Below, piece after piece: positions 33,399-44,704 of a stretch of DNA of 64,000 bases (positions are counted from its first letter, which is position 1; each line of letters starts with the position of its first letter). The translations under genes and the position numbers were made by a program. A model generated the notes under the pieces. That model ran no database searches. It saw only the letters and a program-made list of their open reading frames with translations, and had not been told where the DNA came from. Location of the stretch: NCBI GenBank assembly GCA_026126305.1, contig JAHCJI010000008.1, forward strand, positions 1-64,000, written 5' to 3'. The DNA comes from Phycisphaeraceae bacterium (GTDB taxonomy: Bacteria > Planctomycetota > Phycisphaerae > Phycisphaerales > UBA1924).

Positions 33399-35207
33399 TT
33401 AGCCGATACGGATGCGGCCCTCTCGCACCTCACCCATGTCGTCGATGGCGGTCCGCCCCTCCGAGGCCACCCGCTCGCGCAGGCGGGCCACTCGGCTGGA
33501 GACCAGGCCGCTGAACGCCAGACTCAGGATCGAGAGCCCCACCATCAGGCCGCCAGCATAGACCGGCCGTTCGTTGGTCAGCGCGCGATCGCCCGCTGCG
33601 GCCTCTTTGGACACGATGCTCGGCAGCCCATCGGGCCGACGGTCACGGGCCGAGTTTGCCTGCCCCGCCAAGGCGACGGCCAAGGTATCGGCCACGCGTC
33701 GAGCCCGGTCGGCACCACGCTCTCGCACCTCCAGCGTGAGTTCGCCATCACGGCCCGATTGCCAACTGACGGACGTGCTGACAAAGTTCCGCATCGAGAC
33801 GGCGTCTCCGAAAGCCAGCAGCCCACGCTGCCTCATGCGCTCGGCGGCAAACTCGTAGAAGCGAGGGTCCGTCAGCAGTGACTCATGGAAAGATTGCCAG
33901 CCCGCCAGGTCTTCGGGCAGCACCTCGCGACCCCGCGCATCATGAGACACCGTCACGCCCGCGGCGTACATCGGGGTCGTCAATTCGCCCGCCGCGATCC
34001 AACTCACGCCGGCAAGGACGGCCAGGCCGCCCGCGGCAGCGGCCATCCCAAGCCCGAGTCGGCCATACGAAGCGGATCGATCCGAAGCCTTCGCGGCGAC
34101 TTGCCTGGTGGGCACATTGGCTTGGCTTTGGGAAGGATGCGCCGCGAGTGCAGCCGTCCGCTGCCGGAGCAGCTCACTCGCCTTGGCGATCTTACCGGAT
34201 TCTTCGCGTACGAGCGACCTCGCGTACGCCAGGCGGCGCCTGCGCCGGTCCAAATGCTCGATCATGGCGGCATCCGGTGCCGTGCGCCCGACGACTCGCC
34301 GGGACTGGTCGAGTTGCTCGCGCAGTTGCGCGATCATGCCAGCCGCATCGCGGAGTTTGCCTTGCGTCAAGGCCAGTTCGCCTGCCATCGCCTCGTTGTT
34401 CGAGGCTTCGGGTTCCCGATGCTGGGCTTGCTCGAGTTCGGCTTCGAGGTGGGCCACCCGGGCACGCAGCACGTCCGCCAGCCGGGTTTGCTCGGCCAGC
34501 CATTGCTTCTGCTGTTCGAGGTCGGAGGTATCGCCTTGGAGGCGTTCCTGCTCTTCGGCGGTCTGTCGCGCCCGTTCGGCCAGCTTCTGGTCCTGGACAC
34601 GCAATTGCTCGGATTTAGCTTCGAGTGTGGCCCGCTGACGCTCGAACTCGGCCAGCCGCTGGGCCAGTTCGCCGGCCTGCTGGTCGAGGTCCTTCTGCCG
34701 CTCGTCCAGTTCCCGCGCTGTGGCTTCGATTGCGGCGCGATCTTCTTGGAGATCCTTCAGCTGTTCCGCGGCTTGTTCGGCCAGTGCGCGTGCCTGCGTA
34801 CGCTCTTCCTCGAACTCGAGTCGTTCGAAATCCAGCTGCTCGCGCAAGGCCTTCAGCTCGTCCCGCGACTGGTCTTGGCGAGCCTTCGCGTTCAGGAATG
34901 CCTCGCGGGCAAGGGCCTCTCGCCGGTCGAGTTCCTCGAAGCGGGCCCGCGCGGCGGCTACCGCACTCTCGTGCTCGGCTTGTAGCTGCTCGAGTGTTTG
35001 CATCCTGGCCTGGAGTTCGGCGTGCTGATCCTCGACCAGTCGGGCGCGCGATTCGAGTTCGGCCCGCTCGCGCTCGCGATCGGTGTGGGCCACGCGCAGG
35101 CGATCGAGCCGGCGTTCGATCTCGGACAGCACCCCGCGGATGTCCTCGCTCAGACCGGTGGAAGTTGCCCGATCGGTATGTTCTTGCGTGCCGTGATCCA
35201 TATCCAT
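33399..35207 (-). CDS. Long coiled-coil protein with C-terminal Wzz-like membrane hairpin
   Basis: 602-aa protein. Start at 35207 (MDMDHG) because it follows the stop of the upstream gene closely; an ATG at 35273 would overlap it. Residues ~20-370 are one heptad-rich coiled coil with no enzymatic motif. Then come one helix (~386-406), about 145 non-membrane residues and a second helix (~551-572). The loop stretch 'VSTSVSWQSGRDGELTLEVR' followed by a run ending 'RRVADTLAVAL' resembles polysaccharide co-polymerases (Wzz). This may be a scaffold linking cytoplasm and envelope. Confidence 0.6.
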   Translation of the reverse strand: MDMDHGTQEHTDRATSTGLSEDIRGVLSEIERRLDRLRVAHTDRERERAELESRARLVEDQHAELQARMQTLEQLQAEHESAVAAARARFEELDRREALAREAFLNAKARQDQSRDELKALREQLDFERLEFEEERTQARALAEQAAEQLKDLQEDRAAIEATARELDERQKDLDQQAGELAQRLAEFERQRATLEAKSEQLRVQDQKLAERARQTAEEQERLQGDTSDLEQQKQWLAEQTRLADVLRARVAHLEAELEQAQHREPEASNNEAMAGELALTQGKLRDAAGMIAQLREQLDQSRRVVGRTAPDAAMIEHLDRRRRRLAYARSLVREESGKIAKASELLRQRTAALAAHPSQSQANVPTRQVAAKASDRSASYGRLGLGMAAAAGGLAVLAGVSWIAAGELTTPMYAAGVTVSHDARGREVLPEDLAGWQSFHESLLTDPRFYEFAAERMRQRGLLAFGDAVSMRNFVSTSVSWQSGRDGELTLEVRERGADRARRVADTLAVALAGQANSARDRRPDGLPSIVSKEAAAGDRALTNERPVYAGGLMVGLSILSLAFSGLVSSRVARLRERVASEGRTAIDDMGEVREGRIRIG

Positions 35208-35233
35208 AGCCCTTTTGTCCACGCCCTTGCGTA

Positions 35234-36286
35234 TTACTTCACCAGCCTCAGTTCGGGCCGGCGGCGCGCGCACACCGGGATCGGCCAGGAACAGGCCGGC
35301 AGCGGTGTCCTCGGATCGAGACGACGCGCCCGTTCGAGGCGGTCGCTTTGTGCCAGTCGCTGCCCCAACTCCCGCAGTTTCTGGTCGCAGGCGGCCTGGT
35401 CCTCGGCTAGGCGAAGCGTCTCCTGTCGCAGTCGCTGTTCACGCTGCGACAACCGGCTCTCGCGATTCTGGAGTTCCTCACGCTCACGCACCAGCCGCTG
35501 TTCGAGCAGCAGTTTGTCGCGATGGAGCGATTCGATCCGGGCTTCGTGCTGCGCGATGCGGGCCCGGGCGGCCTCGAGCGCCGAACGCACGCCAAACTGC
35601 TCGCGCTCGGCTGCCTCGGCACGTTCCAAGGACTCTCGACCTTCTAGGCGGGCTTCACGCAATTGCTCGCTCAACTCGCGAACTCGGCCAGCAAGCTCGC
35701 ACGCATCGCTCAGACGCTCGAGCAACTCCATCGAGGCCTGGTCGCGCTGGCGGAACACGGATTCCATGTTCTTGCATTGCCCGGCCATCAACGCGGCCTG
35801 ATCCTCGACGAGCTGCCGAACGTCCATCAGCCCGGACAGCTCCGCTTCCCTTCGGGCCAGTTCCGCCGCACGCGCTTCCAGTTCCTGGGCCGCCCGGCGG
35901 GCATGGCGATCGACCGCAACCGTCATGCGTTGAGACATCTGTTCACGTCGGGACCGCAGCCTGCGGGCCAAATCGCGACGCTTGCCGGCCAATACCGACT
36001 CGGCCTGGACAACTTCCTGAGCAAGACCACGCAATTCTGCCGTTCGCCGGTCGATTTCGGTCTGCCGCTTCAAAGCGATCTGGAGCGTGCGGTCGAGCTC
36101 GGCCTGCCTCTGGTCCAGTTCTCGGGCGTGTTGGGCGGTTGTCTCTTCACACCGTGCCACCAGAGCACTCAATTCCTGCTCGATGGAACTGAGCAGACCC
36201 TCCATGTCGCCATCGATCGGGACCGAGGGGTCGCTCTCCAAGTCCGGATTGTCCTCGACATGGTGCTGATCTTCGTGCGTCGCCAT
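35234..36286 (-). CDS. Coiled-coil protein, partner of the preceding gene
   Basis: 350-aa protein made almost entirely of charged heptads (about residues 25-320, e.g. 'LLEQRLVREREELQNRESR'), with an acidic N terminus and a short Pro/Arg-rich end. No membrane segment and no known domain. It is transcribed first in the pair, 26 bp upstream of the long coiled-coil/membrane gene. The similar composition suggests the two proteins form a joint filament or scaffold; this is inference. Confidence 0.6.
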   Translation of the reverse strand: MATHEDQHHVEDNPDLESDPSVPIDGDMEGLLSSIEQELSALVARCEETTAQHARELDQRQAELDRTLQIALKRQTEIDRRTAELRGLAQEVVQAESVLAGKRRDLARRLRSRREQMSQRMTVAVDRHARRAAQELEARAAELARREAELSGLMDVRQLVEDQAALMAGQCKNMESVFRQRDQASMELLERLSDACELAGRVRELSEQLREARLEGRESLERAEAAEREQFGVRSALEAARARIAQHEARIESLHRDKLLLEQRLVREREELQNRESRLSQREQRLRQETLRLAEDQAACDQKLRELGQRLAQSDRLERARRLDPRTPLPACSWPIPVCARRRPELRLVK

Positions 36287-36590
36287 GGACCACCCCGCCG
36301 CGTGCGTGTTCTGAGCCTGCCTAGGGCAGACATCGGCGGGTTGGGGCCGCGACTGAACGCGGGATCTGCGGCCATGCCGAGTTCTATAGTTATAGGACGT
36401 TTATGTGCTCGATCGGGATCTCCCGATCCAGAATATTTCGCTTCCAGTATGGAACAAAACAGGACGATTGGCGATATGCTTCTTATCGAAGAGGTGCCAC
36501 CGTCCGGCTGTCATGCCGCCGTCGGGGTTCGAGACACATGTACTGATGCCCATGTTCGAAGGACATTTGGGCATACTGGAGGCTTAGGCT
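36287..36590. other. Divergent intergenic region, AT-rich
   Basis: 304 bp without a gene between the divergent coiled-coil and cysteine-rich protein genes. It contains 'atagttataggac' (around 36385-36397), also present at 44709-44720 upstream of another secreted-protein gene, and a palindromic 'gatcgggatctcccgatc' (36410-36427). Probably promoters and operators; no precise site can be assigned. Confidence 0.45.
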
Positions 36591-37013
36591 ATGAAGCGCA
36601 AAGGATCTACCACCAGCATCATCATCGCCACGGTTGCTGGTCTGGCCGTTCTCGGCGTGGCCGGGTATCGGATGATGTCGGGCGATTGCTCGTCTTGCGA
36701 TGTGAAGGCAGCGCCCCAGGCCGCCGTCGTGTCCACCAGTGGCGATGATTGCTGCCCGCTCAAGGGCGGCTGTGATGCCGAGGCGACCCTGGTCTCCGCC
36801 GGCTCGTGCGACAAGACCTCGGAGTGCGCCACCGCGTGCGCCACGGCCTGTGAGACCGCCTGCTCGGGCGAGGCCAAGACCGTTGCCACCGAGGCCAAGG
36901 ATTGCGAGACCGCGTGTGGCACGGCCTGCGCCGGCGATGCCTGCGGCGTCGATGCCGAGGCCTGCTGCGGCAAGTGCGACAAGGGCAAGGAACTGGCCAA
37001 GGCTCCTCAGTAA
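36591..37013 (+). CDS. Cysteine-rich exported or membrane-anchored small protein
   Basis: 140-aa protein: basic start, one hydrophobic helix (about 9-27, 'IIIATVAGLAVLGVAGY'), then a Ala/Thr/Cys-rich region with 17 cysteines in about 110 residues, many spaced four apart ('CATACATACETAC', 'CETACGTACAGDAC') plus CC and CxxC pairs ('DCSSC', 'CCGKC'). This looks like a metal-binding or disulfide-rich protein. No family recognised. A terminator hairpin follows, so it is a monocistronic unit. Confidence 0.7.
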   Translation: MKRKGSTTSIIIATVAGLAVLGVAGYRMMSGDCSSCDVKAAPQAAVVSTSGDDCCPLKGGCDAEATLVSAGSCDKTSECATACATACETACSGEAKTVATEAKDCETACGTACAGDACGVDAEACCGKCDKGKELAKAPQ

Positions 37014-37079
37014 GCCGTCCGTTTCGAGCCAACGAATTGCTGACCCACTCGTGGGTCGGTGCAAAGGGAACCACCCTGC

Positions 37080-37106
37080 AAGCCGCGTGCAACACACGCG
37101 GCTTTT
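37080..37106 (+). terminator. Terminator after the cysteine-rich protein gene
   Basis: A 10-bp stem (aagccgcgtg / cacgcggctt) with a 5-nt loop is followed by a short T run. It lies 66 bases after the stop codon and just upstream of the EVE-domain gene. Confidence 0.75.
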
Positions 37107-37132
37107 GCGTTGTCCCATCCATATGCTCGGCC

Positions 37133-37558
37133 ATGGCAACATGGCTGATCAAGACCGAGCCGGGCGACTACTCGTGGGACAGCATGGTGAAGGACAAGCG
37201 CACCGCCTGGACGGGCGTGGCCAACAACGCCGCCCGCGTCCACATGCGAGCCGTCCGCAAGGGCGACGAGGCATTCTTCTACCACACCGGCGACGACAAG
37301 GCCATCGTCGGCATCGTCAAGATTGTCTCCAACCCATACGAGGACCCCGACGAGCCGGGCCTCAACGGCAACGGTGAGATGAAGGCCCCTTTGTTCGACG
37401 TATCCGTTGGCAAGAAGGCCAAGGCCCCGCTGACCCTCAAGGACATCAAGTCCGACGTGCGGTTCAAGGACTTTGACCTGGTGCGCCTGTCTCGCCTGAG
37501 CGTGATGCCCGTACCGGCCGACCTTGAGAAGATCATCCGCCAGAAGACTGGGCTGTAG
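37133..37558 (+). CDS. EVE-domain protein
   Basis: 141-aa protein consisting of one EVE (PUA-like) domain: 'MATWLIKTEPGDYSWDSMVK', 'WTGVANNAARVHMRAVRKGD', 'FFYHTGDDKAIVGIV' and 'LVRLSRLSVMPV'. EVE domains bind modified bases in DNA or RNA. Stand-alone members are common in bacteria and their ligand is usually unknown. The last 26 bp overlap the end of the convergent ExbB gene. Confidence 0.92.
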   Translation: MATWLIKTEPGDYSWDSMVKDKRTAWTGVANNAARVHMRAVRKGDEAFFYHTGDDKAIVGIVKIVSNPYEDPDEPGLNGNGEMKAPLFDVSVGKKAKAPLTLKDIKSDVRFKDFDLVRLSRLSVMPVPADLEKIIRQKTGL

Positions 37559-38189
37559 GGCCCGCCGCGGGAGGGGTGGCCGACCCTTCCATGGCCGAGG
37601 CGGCCAGCAGTTCCAAGCCCGTTAGCGCCCGGTCGGCCAGGCCCTTGAAGATGGCGTAGGGAAAGAGGGCAGCGACCGCAATGGCCAGCCCGAAGGCCGT
37701 GGTGTACAAGGCCTGAGCGATGCCGCCGGCCACGAGCCTTGGGTCTGAGCCCTCGGCTTGCCCGATGGCGGCGAAACTGGTGATGATGCCCGTGACCGTG
37801 CCCAGGATGCCCAGCATGGGGGCGGCGGTGATGATGATGCTCAGCGTGCCCTGGAAGCGCTCGACGGCGTAGCGCTGGGCCTCGATGGCCTCACGGGCCT
37901 GAGCCTCGCCGATGGCACTTGCGCGGTCCTGCGAAAGTTCGCGGGCCAGTCTCGAATACGGGTCCCGCCGTTCGGCGGTCGCCTTGAGGACGCCGGCAAA
38001 GTCGCCGCGCCGCAGTTTCGACACCAGGGCCGACCGGCGGCCGCGCACCTTGGCACCGGTCAGCCGCATCCAGAACATCGTTCGCTCGAAGACCACCGAA
38101 AGCCCCAGCACGCTGACGAGGGCCAGGGGCAGCATGACCCAGCCACCGACCTCAAACCAGTGCCTGATGGAACCGAATAGGGCTTCCAC
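37533..38189 (-). CDS. MotA/TolQ/ExbB proton channel family protein
   Basis: 218-aa protein with three membrane helices (about 14-34, 110-135, 155-178). The family pattern 'MLGILGTVTGIITSFAAIGQ' and 'AQALYTTAFGLAIAVAALFP' is clear. Start GTG at 38189, with GGAGG 5 bases upstream. It forms a proton channel with an ExbD/TolR partner to power an outer-membrane or envelope machine. No exbD gene is next to it. Confidence 0.9.
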   Translation of the reverse strand: MEALFGSIRHWFEVGGWVMLPLALVSVLGLSVVFERTMFWMRLTGAKVRGRRSALVSKLRRGDFAGVLKATAERRDPYSRLARELSQDRASAIGEAQAREAIEAQRYAVERFQGTLSIIITAAPMLGILGTVTGIITSFAAIGQAEGSDPRLVAGGIAQALYTTAFGLAIAVAALFPYAIFKGLADRALTGLELLAASAMEGSATPPAAGPTAQSSGG

Positions 38190-38233
38190 TGCTACCTCCG
38201 ACGCCTAAAGGGCCGTGATCGTACCGTTACGGC

Positions 38234-39160
38234 ATGGCCGGCGAGTATCGGACCGCGATCACGACCGAAGGAACGCTCGAACGGCGCGTGCAGGATCGCG
38301 TGTCGGTCCTGGCCTTGCAAGTCGAGGAAGAAATCGACCGTGTCATCGACCAGGCATGCCAATCCGCCGCCATGCGAGACGCGGCACGGTACGCCGCGCT
38401 GAATGGCGGGAAGCGGCTCAGGCCCGCCTTGACACTGCTTTGTGCCAAGGCCTGCGGCGGCACCGAAGCCGACGCCTTGCCCGCTGCGGCGGCGGTCGAA
38501 CTGGTCCACGCCTTCAGCCTGGTCCACGACGACCTGCCCTGCATGGACGACGACGACCTTCGCCGGGGCCGGCCCACGCTGCACGTCCACGCGGGCGAGG
38601 CCACGGCCCTGCTGGCGGGCGACGCCATGCTCAACGCGGCCTACTGGGCCCTGGCCACGCGCGTGCCCGATGCCACGATCGCCTCGAACCAGATCCGCGA
38701 ATTGGCCGGGGCCTGCGCCCGCATGATCGACGGGCAGGCGTTGGACACGCTGGGCGGCTTCGACAAAGTCCTCTCCACCGACGAGGCCCGCCTGCGTCGG
38801 ATCCACCAATGGAAGACCGGGGCCCTATTGAGCGCAGCTTGTCGGATGGGTGCCATCTCGGCCCGTGCGTCCGATACCCACCTCGCGGCCATCTCCGACT
38901 ACGCCCTGTCGTTGGGCCTGATGTTCCAGGTGGTCGACGATCTGATCGATGTCGAGCAACCCACCGAACAAGCGGGCAAGCGGACGGGTAAGGATGCCGA
39001 CGCCGGCAAACTCACCTTCCCGGGCGTGCTGGGGGTGGAAGCGTCTCGGGCCGAGGTCGGGCGCTTGCTCGACAAGAGCCTTTGTTCTCTCGAGCCACTG
39101 GAACAGTCCGGGGGCGACTTGGCAGACCTGGCCCGTGTTCTGGCCAGCCGGACGAGGTAG
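38234..39160 (+). CDS. ispA: Polyprenyl (farnesyl/geranylgeranyl) diphosphate synthase
   Basis: 308-aa trans-prenyltransferase. The first aspartate-rich motif is 'LVHDDLPCMDDDDLRRGRPT' and the second 'QVVDDLIDVEQ', with 'GKDADAGKLTF' behind it. 'GGKRLRPAL' is the IPP-binding site. It condenses DMAPP/GPP with IPP. Product length cannot be fixed from sequence alone, but the insertion of two residues in the first motif fits IspA-type short-chain synthases. It is followed by dxs, the first enzyme of the MEP pathway. Confidence 0.93.
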   Translation: MAGEYRTAITTEGTLERRVQDRVSVLALQVEEEIDRVIDQACQSAAMRDAARYAALNGGKRLRPALTLLCAKACGGTEADALPAAAAVELVHAFSLVHDDLPCMDDDDLRRGRPTLHVHAGEATALLAGDAMLNAAYWALATRVPDATIASNQIRELAGACARMIDGQALDTLGGFDKVLSTDEARLRRIHQWKTGALLSAACRMGAISARASDTHLAAISDYALSLGLMFQVVDDLIDVEQPTEQAGKRTGKDADAGKLTFPGVLGVEASRAEVGRLLDKSLCSLEPLEQSGGDLADLARVLASRTR

Positions 39161-39294
39161 GCCCGATGAATCGCCTTGTGGGTGGCAGGGGAGAGCCCGG
39201 TCATTTTCAATAATCATTGAAAACGAGACCTGTCCTGCCTATTGATTTCTGTGGTCCGCATGACCGCTGGCTTCGTGCTCTTGGAGGCTTCGCC

Positions 39295-41262
39295 ATGTCG
39301 TTGCTCGAATCACTCAACGGGCCGCAAGACCTGCGGGACCTGTCCATCGCCGAACTGGAGCAATTGGCCGGCGAGATCCGTGAGGCCATCTGCGCACAGG
39401 TCTCTCGCACGGGCGGGCACCTTGCCCCCAACTTGGGCGTGGTCGAGCTGACCATCGCGATGCACCGCGTCTTTGACTTTGGGTGGGACCGACTGCTGTT
39501 CGACGTGGGCCACCAGTGCTACCCGCACAAGTTGCTCACCGGGCGGCTGCCGCTCTTGGGCAACCTGCGCACTCGGGCGGGCATGGCGGGCTTCCCCGAG
39601 CCCGACGAGTCGCCTTACGACCTCTTCCGCGTGGGGCACGCGGGCACTGGCATCTCGACGGCGGTGGGCATGGCCCGGGGCGACACGCTCAACGGCGAGG
39701 CCTACCACCACAAGCGGCGTCCCGATGGCCGGCGCGTGGTGACGCTCATCGGCGATGCGTCGATCGTCAATGGCGTTGCGATGGAAGGGCTCAACAACGC
39801 CGGCACGCTGGGACGCCAGTTCCTGGTGGTTCTCAACGACAACGGGATGTCCATCGCCGGCCCGCAGGGCGCGCTGGCCCAGCACTTCGACCGCGTGCGC
39901 GTAAGCCACACCTACACGGGGCTCAAGAAGGGCGCCAAGGAGTTTCTCAAGGGCATCCCCGGCGGCGAGGCGCTGCGCGACGCCTACCACCGCATGGGCG
40001 AGGCCGCCAAGGCCATGGTGGGCGACGGCGCGCCCGAGAGTACCTGGTTCGAGCACTTCGGGCTGCTCACCGTGGGCCCCATCGACGGGCACCACCTGCC
40101 CACGCTCATCGAGTTCCTCGAGGCCGTCAAGGACCTCGACCGTCCGTGCCTGCTGCACGTCAAGACGGTCAAGGGCAAGGGCTTCTCGTTTGCCGAGGGA
40201 GACGCGCGGACGTTCCACTCACCCTCGCCCTTCACCGCCGCCGAGGGGCAAGAGTTGCAATCCGAGGGCTGCCGAGTGGTGGTCAAGAGCGGTGGGCGGA
40301 GTTTCACCAGCGCTTTCGGCGACGCACTGCTCGACCTGATGGACCGCGACGAATCCGTCGTCGCTTGCACGGCGGCAATGCCCGACGGCACGGGCGTGAC
40401 GGATGCGATGGAGAAGTACCCCGACCGCGTATGGGATACGGGCATCTGCGAGAGCCACGCGCTGGACATGATGGCGGGCCTTGCCAAGACGGGTTCCAAG
40501 CCCTTCTTCGCGGTGTACAGCACGTTCCTCCAGCGGGCCTACGACCAAGCCTTCCAGGAGGCGGCGCTCCAAGGACTGCCCGTGCGCCTCTGTCTCGACC
40601 GTGCGGGGCTGGTGGGCGGCGACGGCGCGGTCCACCACGGCTTTGCCGATGTCTCGCTGCTGCGCACGCTGCCCGACGCGGCGATCCTGGCCGCCATCGA
40701 CGAGCCCAGTTTGCGGGCCGCACTCGAGTTCATGCGTGAGTACGACCGCGGGCTCTCGAGCGTGCGATATCCGCGCGACGACGTGTCGAGCCGCTTCGCG
40801 CACGAGTGCCCGCCCTTTGAGTTGGGCAAGGCGCGGCTGCTGACCGACCGGGTCGAGAAGCCCGACGCGGCGATCCTGGCCTTCGGCGTGCCCGCGCTCG
40901 CAGCCGTGCAAGCGGCAGAAGCATTTGCGGGCGAAGCGAACATCGCCGTCTACGACGCACGCTTCGCCAAGCCGGTGGATCGCTCGCTTATCGCCGAACT
41001 GGTCGAGGCGGGCGTGCCCATCTTGACCTTGGAAGAGCACACCCTGCCGGGCGGCTTCGGCAGCGCGGTGCTCGAAGCCGTCGAGGAGATGGGCCTGAAC
41101 AACGCGCTGGTCCGCCGCCACGGCATGCCCGATCGCTGGATCAAGCAAGACGGCCGCAAGCAGCAACTGGCCGAGGTGGGTCTTGATGCCGACGGCATCG
41201 AGAAGCAGGTGCGGGGCTTGCTGGCGCTGGCCGCTGGGGTGCGTGAGGGCGTGCGGGTCTGA
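39295..41262 (+). CDS. dxs: 1-Deoxy-D-xylulose-5-phosphate synthase
   Basis: Thiamine-diphosphate enzyme of 655 aa that joins pyruvate and glyceraldehyde 3-phosphate in the MEP pathway. The ATG at 39295 has GGAGG upstream; an earlier ATG at 39217 adds a non-homologous leader. The protein has 'LGVVELTIAMHRVF', 'DVGHQCYPHKLLTGR', 'VKTVKGKGFSFAE', the TPP-activating glutamate in 'DTGICESHALDMMAGLA' and the transketolase C domain. The TPP motif begins Gly153-Asp154-Ala155 ('LIGDASIVNGVAMEGLNNAG') where most Dxs have GDG. Start of a probable ispA-dxs unit, with 134 bp between the genes. Confidence 0.93.
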   Translation: MSLLESLNGPQDLRDLSIAELEQLAGEIREAICAQVSRTGGHLAPNLGVVELTIAMHRVFDFGWDRLLFDVGHQCYPHKLLTGRLPLLGNLRTRAGMAGFPEPDESPYDLFRVGHAGTGISTAVGMARGDTLNGEAYHHKRRPDGRRVVTLIGDASIVNGVAMEGLNNAGTLGRQFLVVLNDNGMSIAGPQGALAQHFDRVRVSHTYTGLKKGAKEFLKGIPGGEALRDAYHRMGEAAKAMVGDGAPESTWFEHFGLLTVGPIDGHHLPTLIEFLEAVKDLDRPCLLHVKTVKGKGFSFAEGDARTFHSPSPFTAAEGQELQSEGCRVVVKSGGRSFTSAFGDALLDLMDRDESVVACTAAMPDGTGVTDAMEKYPDRVWDTGICESHALDMMAGLAKTGSKPFFAVYSTFLQRAYDQAFQEAALQGLPVRLCLDRAGLVGGDGAVHHGFADVSLLRTLPDAAILAAIDEPSLRAALEFMREYDRGLSSVRYPRDDVSSRFAHECPPFELGKARLLTDRVEKPDAAILAFGVPALAAVQAAEAFAGEANIAVYDARFAKPVDRSLIAELVEAGVPILTLEEHTLPGGFGSAVLEAVEEMGLNNALVRRHGMPDRWIKQDGRKQQLAEVGLDADGIEKQVRGLLALAAGVREGVRV

Positions 41263-41374
41263 ATCGGGTGAGCCCTTGCCTGATGCGGGACTCCGCCCAC
41301 GTATCCGAACATGGTTGGCCCGGCGGTCGTGTGAGTGCACAATTCAGCCCGACCGCATCCATCGGAGAGCCGCC

Positions 41375-42193
41375 ATGCGCCTTGCCCTTTCGATCTCGCT
41401 CCTGCTGACCGGTCTAGTCCTCGCACAGGAGCAGTCGCCCCCGGCTGAGAATCCCCAGCCCCAACCTAAGGCTCCGGCCCCCTTTGCCGTCGGTGGACAA
41501 GCCGAGCACGAAGTCGAAACGCGCGTGGGCGTGCTCGAGGATGGACAACAGGGTGAGTTCTTTGTTGCCGGCCCGATGCGCACCACCGCCGCGCTGCCCG
41601 AGGGCTATCCAAGGCCCACGGCGGCGGGGTTGATCGAGATCAAGCACTACCCCAGCGTTCGGCGTGCGGAGATCGAAGTGGAGGCCTCGCCGCGGTGGGG
41701 CATGAACATGGCCTTTGGGCCGCTGTTCCGGCACATCAAGAACCGCGACATCGCCATGACCGCGCCCGTCGAGGCCGACGTTCCGGCGCTCTCCAAGGAG
41801 CGGCGCGAGGCCGCCGAGGGGCAGGGGCCGGGCAACCGAACGGCCATGATGACCGTCTCGTTCCTGTATCGCACGATGGAGCAAGGCCAGACGGGCCCTG
41901 CCGAGGAACGTGTCCGCGTGGTGGATCTCGAACCCGTCACCGTGGTCTCGATGGGCGTGCGAGGCGTGGTCGATAACAATCGACTCGAGCGCGAGATCAT
42001 CAAGTTGGACGAGTGGCTCGAAGCCCAAGGCCCGACCAACCCCGGTCCCGATGGCAAGCCCGCGCCCGGCCGTTGGCACACCGATGGCCCCCCAAGGGTC
42101 ATGGGGTACAGCGGCCCGGATGTGCCCCGTCGCAACCAGTGGTGGGAAGTACAGATCCCCATCCGCTGGCAAGAGGGCACCGAAGAGGGCTGA
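41375..42193 (+). CDS. Exported SOUL-family haem-binding protein
   Basis: 272-aa protein with a signal peptide ('LALSISLLLTGLVLAQ') and Pro-rich linker; GGAG precedes the ATG at 41375. The SOUL fold is visible in 'GLIEIKHYPSVRRAEIEVEA', 'FGPLFRHIKNRDIAMTAPVE', 'TVSFLYRTMEQG' and 'VVSMGVRGVVDNNRLEREI'. The family binds haem or other tetrapyrroles; bacterial exported members are uncharacterised. A perfect terminator follows. Confidence 0.85.
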   Translation: MRLALSISLLLTGLVLAQEQSPPAENPQPQPKAPAPFAVGGQAEHEVETRVGVLEDGQQGEFFVAGPMRTTAALPEGYPRPTAAGLIEIKHYPSVRRAEIEVEASPRWGMNMAFGPLFRHIKNRDIAMTAPVEADVPALSKERREAAEGQGPGNRTAMMTVSFLYRTMEQGQTGPAEERVRVVDLEPVTVVSMGVRGVVDNNRLEREIIKLDEWLEAQGPTNPGPDGKPAPGRWHTDGPPRVMGYSGPDVPRRNQWWEVQIPIRWQEGTEEG

Positions 42194-42234
42194 AGCCCTC
42201 AAAACCGGGTGCAAGCGTCGAAGACATAGGACTA

Positions 42235-42267
42235 GGGTCGGTGCCGGGAGCACCGACCCATTTTTTT
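42235..42267 (+). terminator. Rho-independent terminator after the SOUL-protein gene
   Basis: A perfect 10-bp stem (gggtcggtgc / gcaccgaccc) with a 5-nt loop is followed by A and seven T. This is a canonical intrinsic terminator, 42 bases downstream of the stop codon. Confidence 0.95.
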
Positions 42268-42411
42268 GCACACTACAGAATCTGAAACGAGCCCAACGCG
42301 TTCGGTGTAACCCCGCATGACACCTGAGATGGCTCGGGGAGTCAAGGGGTTGCATAAGGGTTTTTGCTTATTTCTGGGACATCCAAGGCCCAGTTTCTCA
42401 GGGAGTGGACT

Positions 42412-44601
<2,190 letters not shown>

Positions 44602-44639
44602 AGCCACGGGCGAGGCGGAGTTCGTCCCCTCCTTGGAGC

Positions 44640-44680
44640 AAACCGGGGCCGGCCCTCAAGGTCGGCCCCGGTTTGTGTTT
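44640..44680 (+). terminator. Terminator after the dockerin protease gene
   Basis: A 12-bp GC-rich stem (aaaccggggccg / cggccccggttt) is followed by GTGTTT. It lies 39 bases after the protease stop codon. Confidence 0.8.
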
Positions 44681-44704
44681 CATGGGGTTGAGAACTGTTG
44701 CGAA

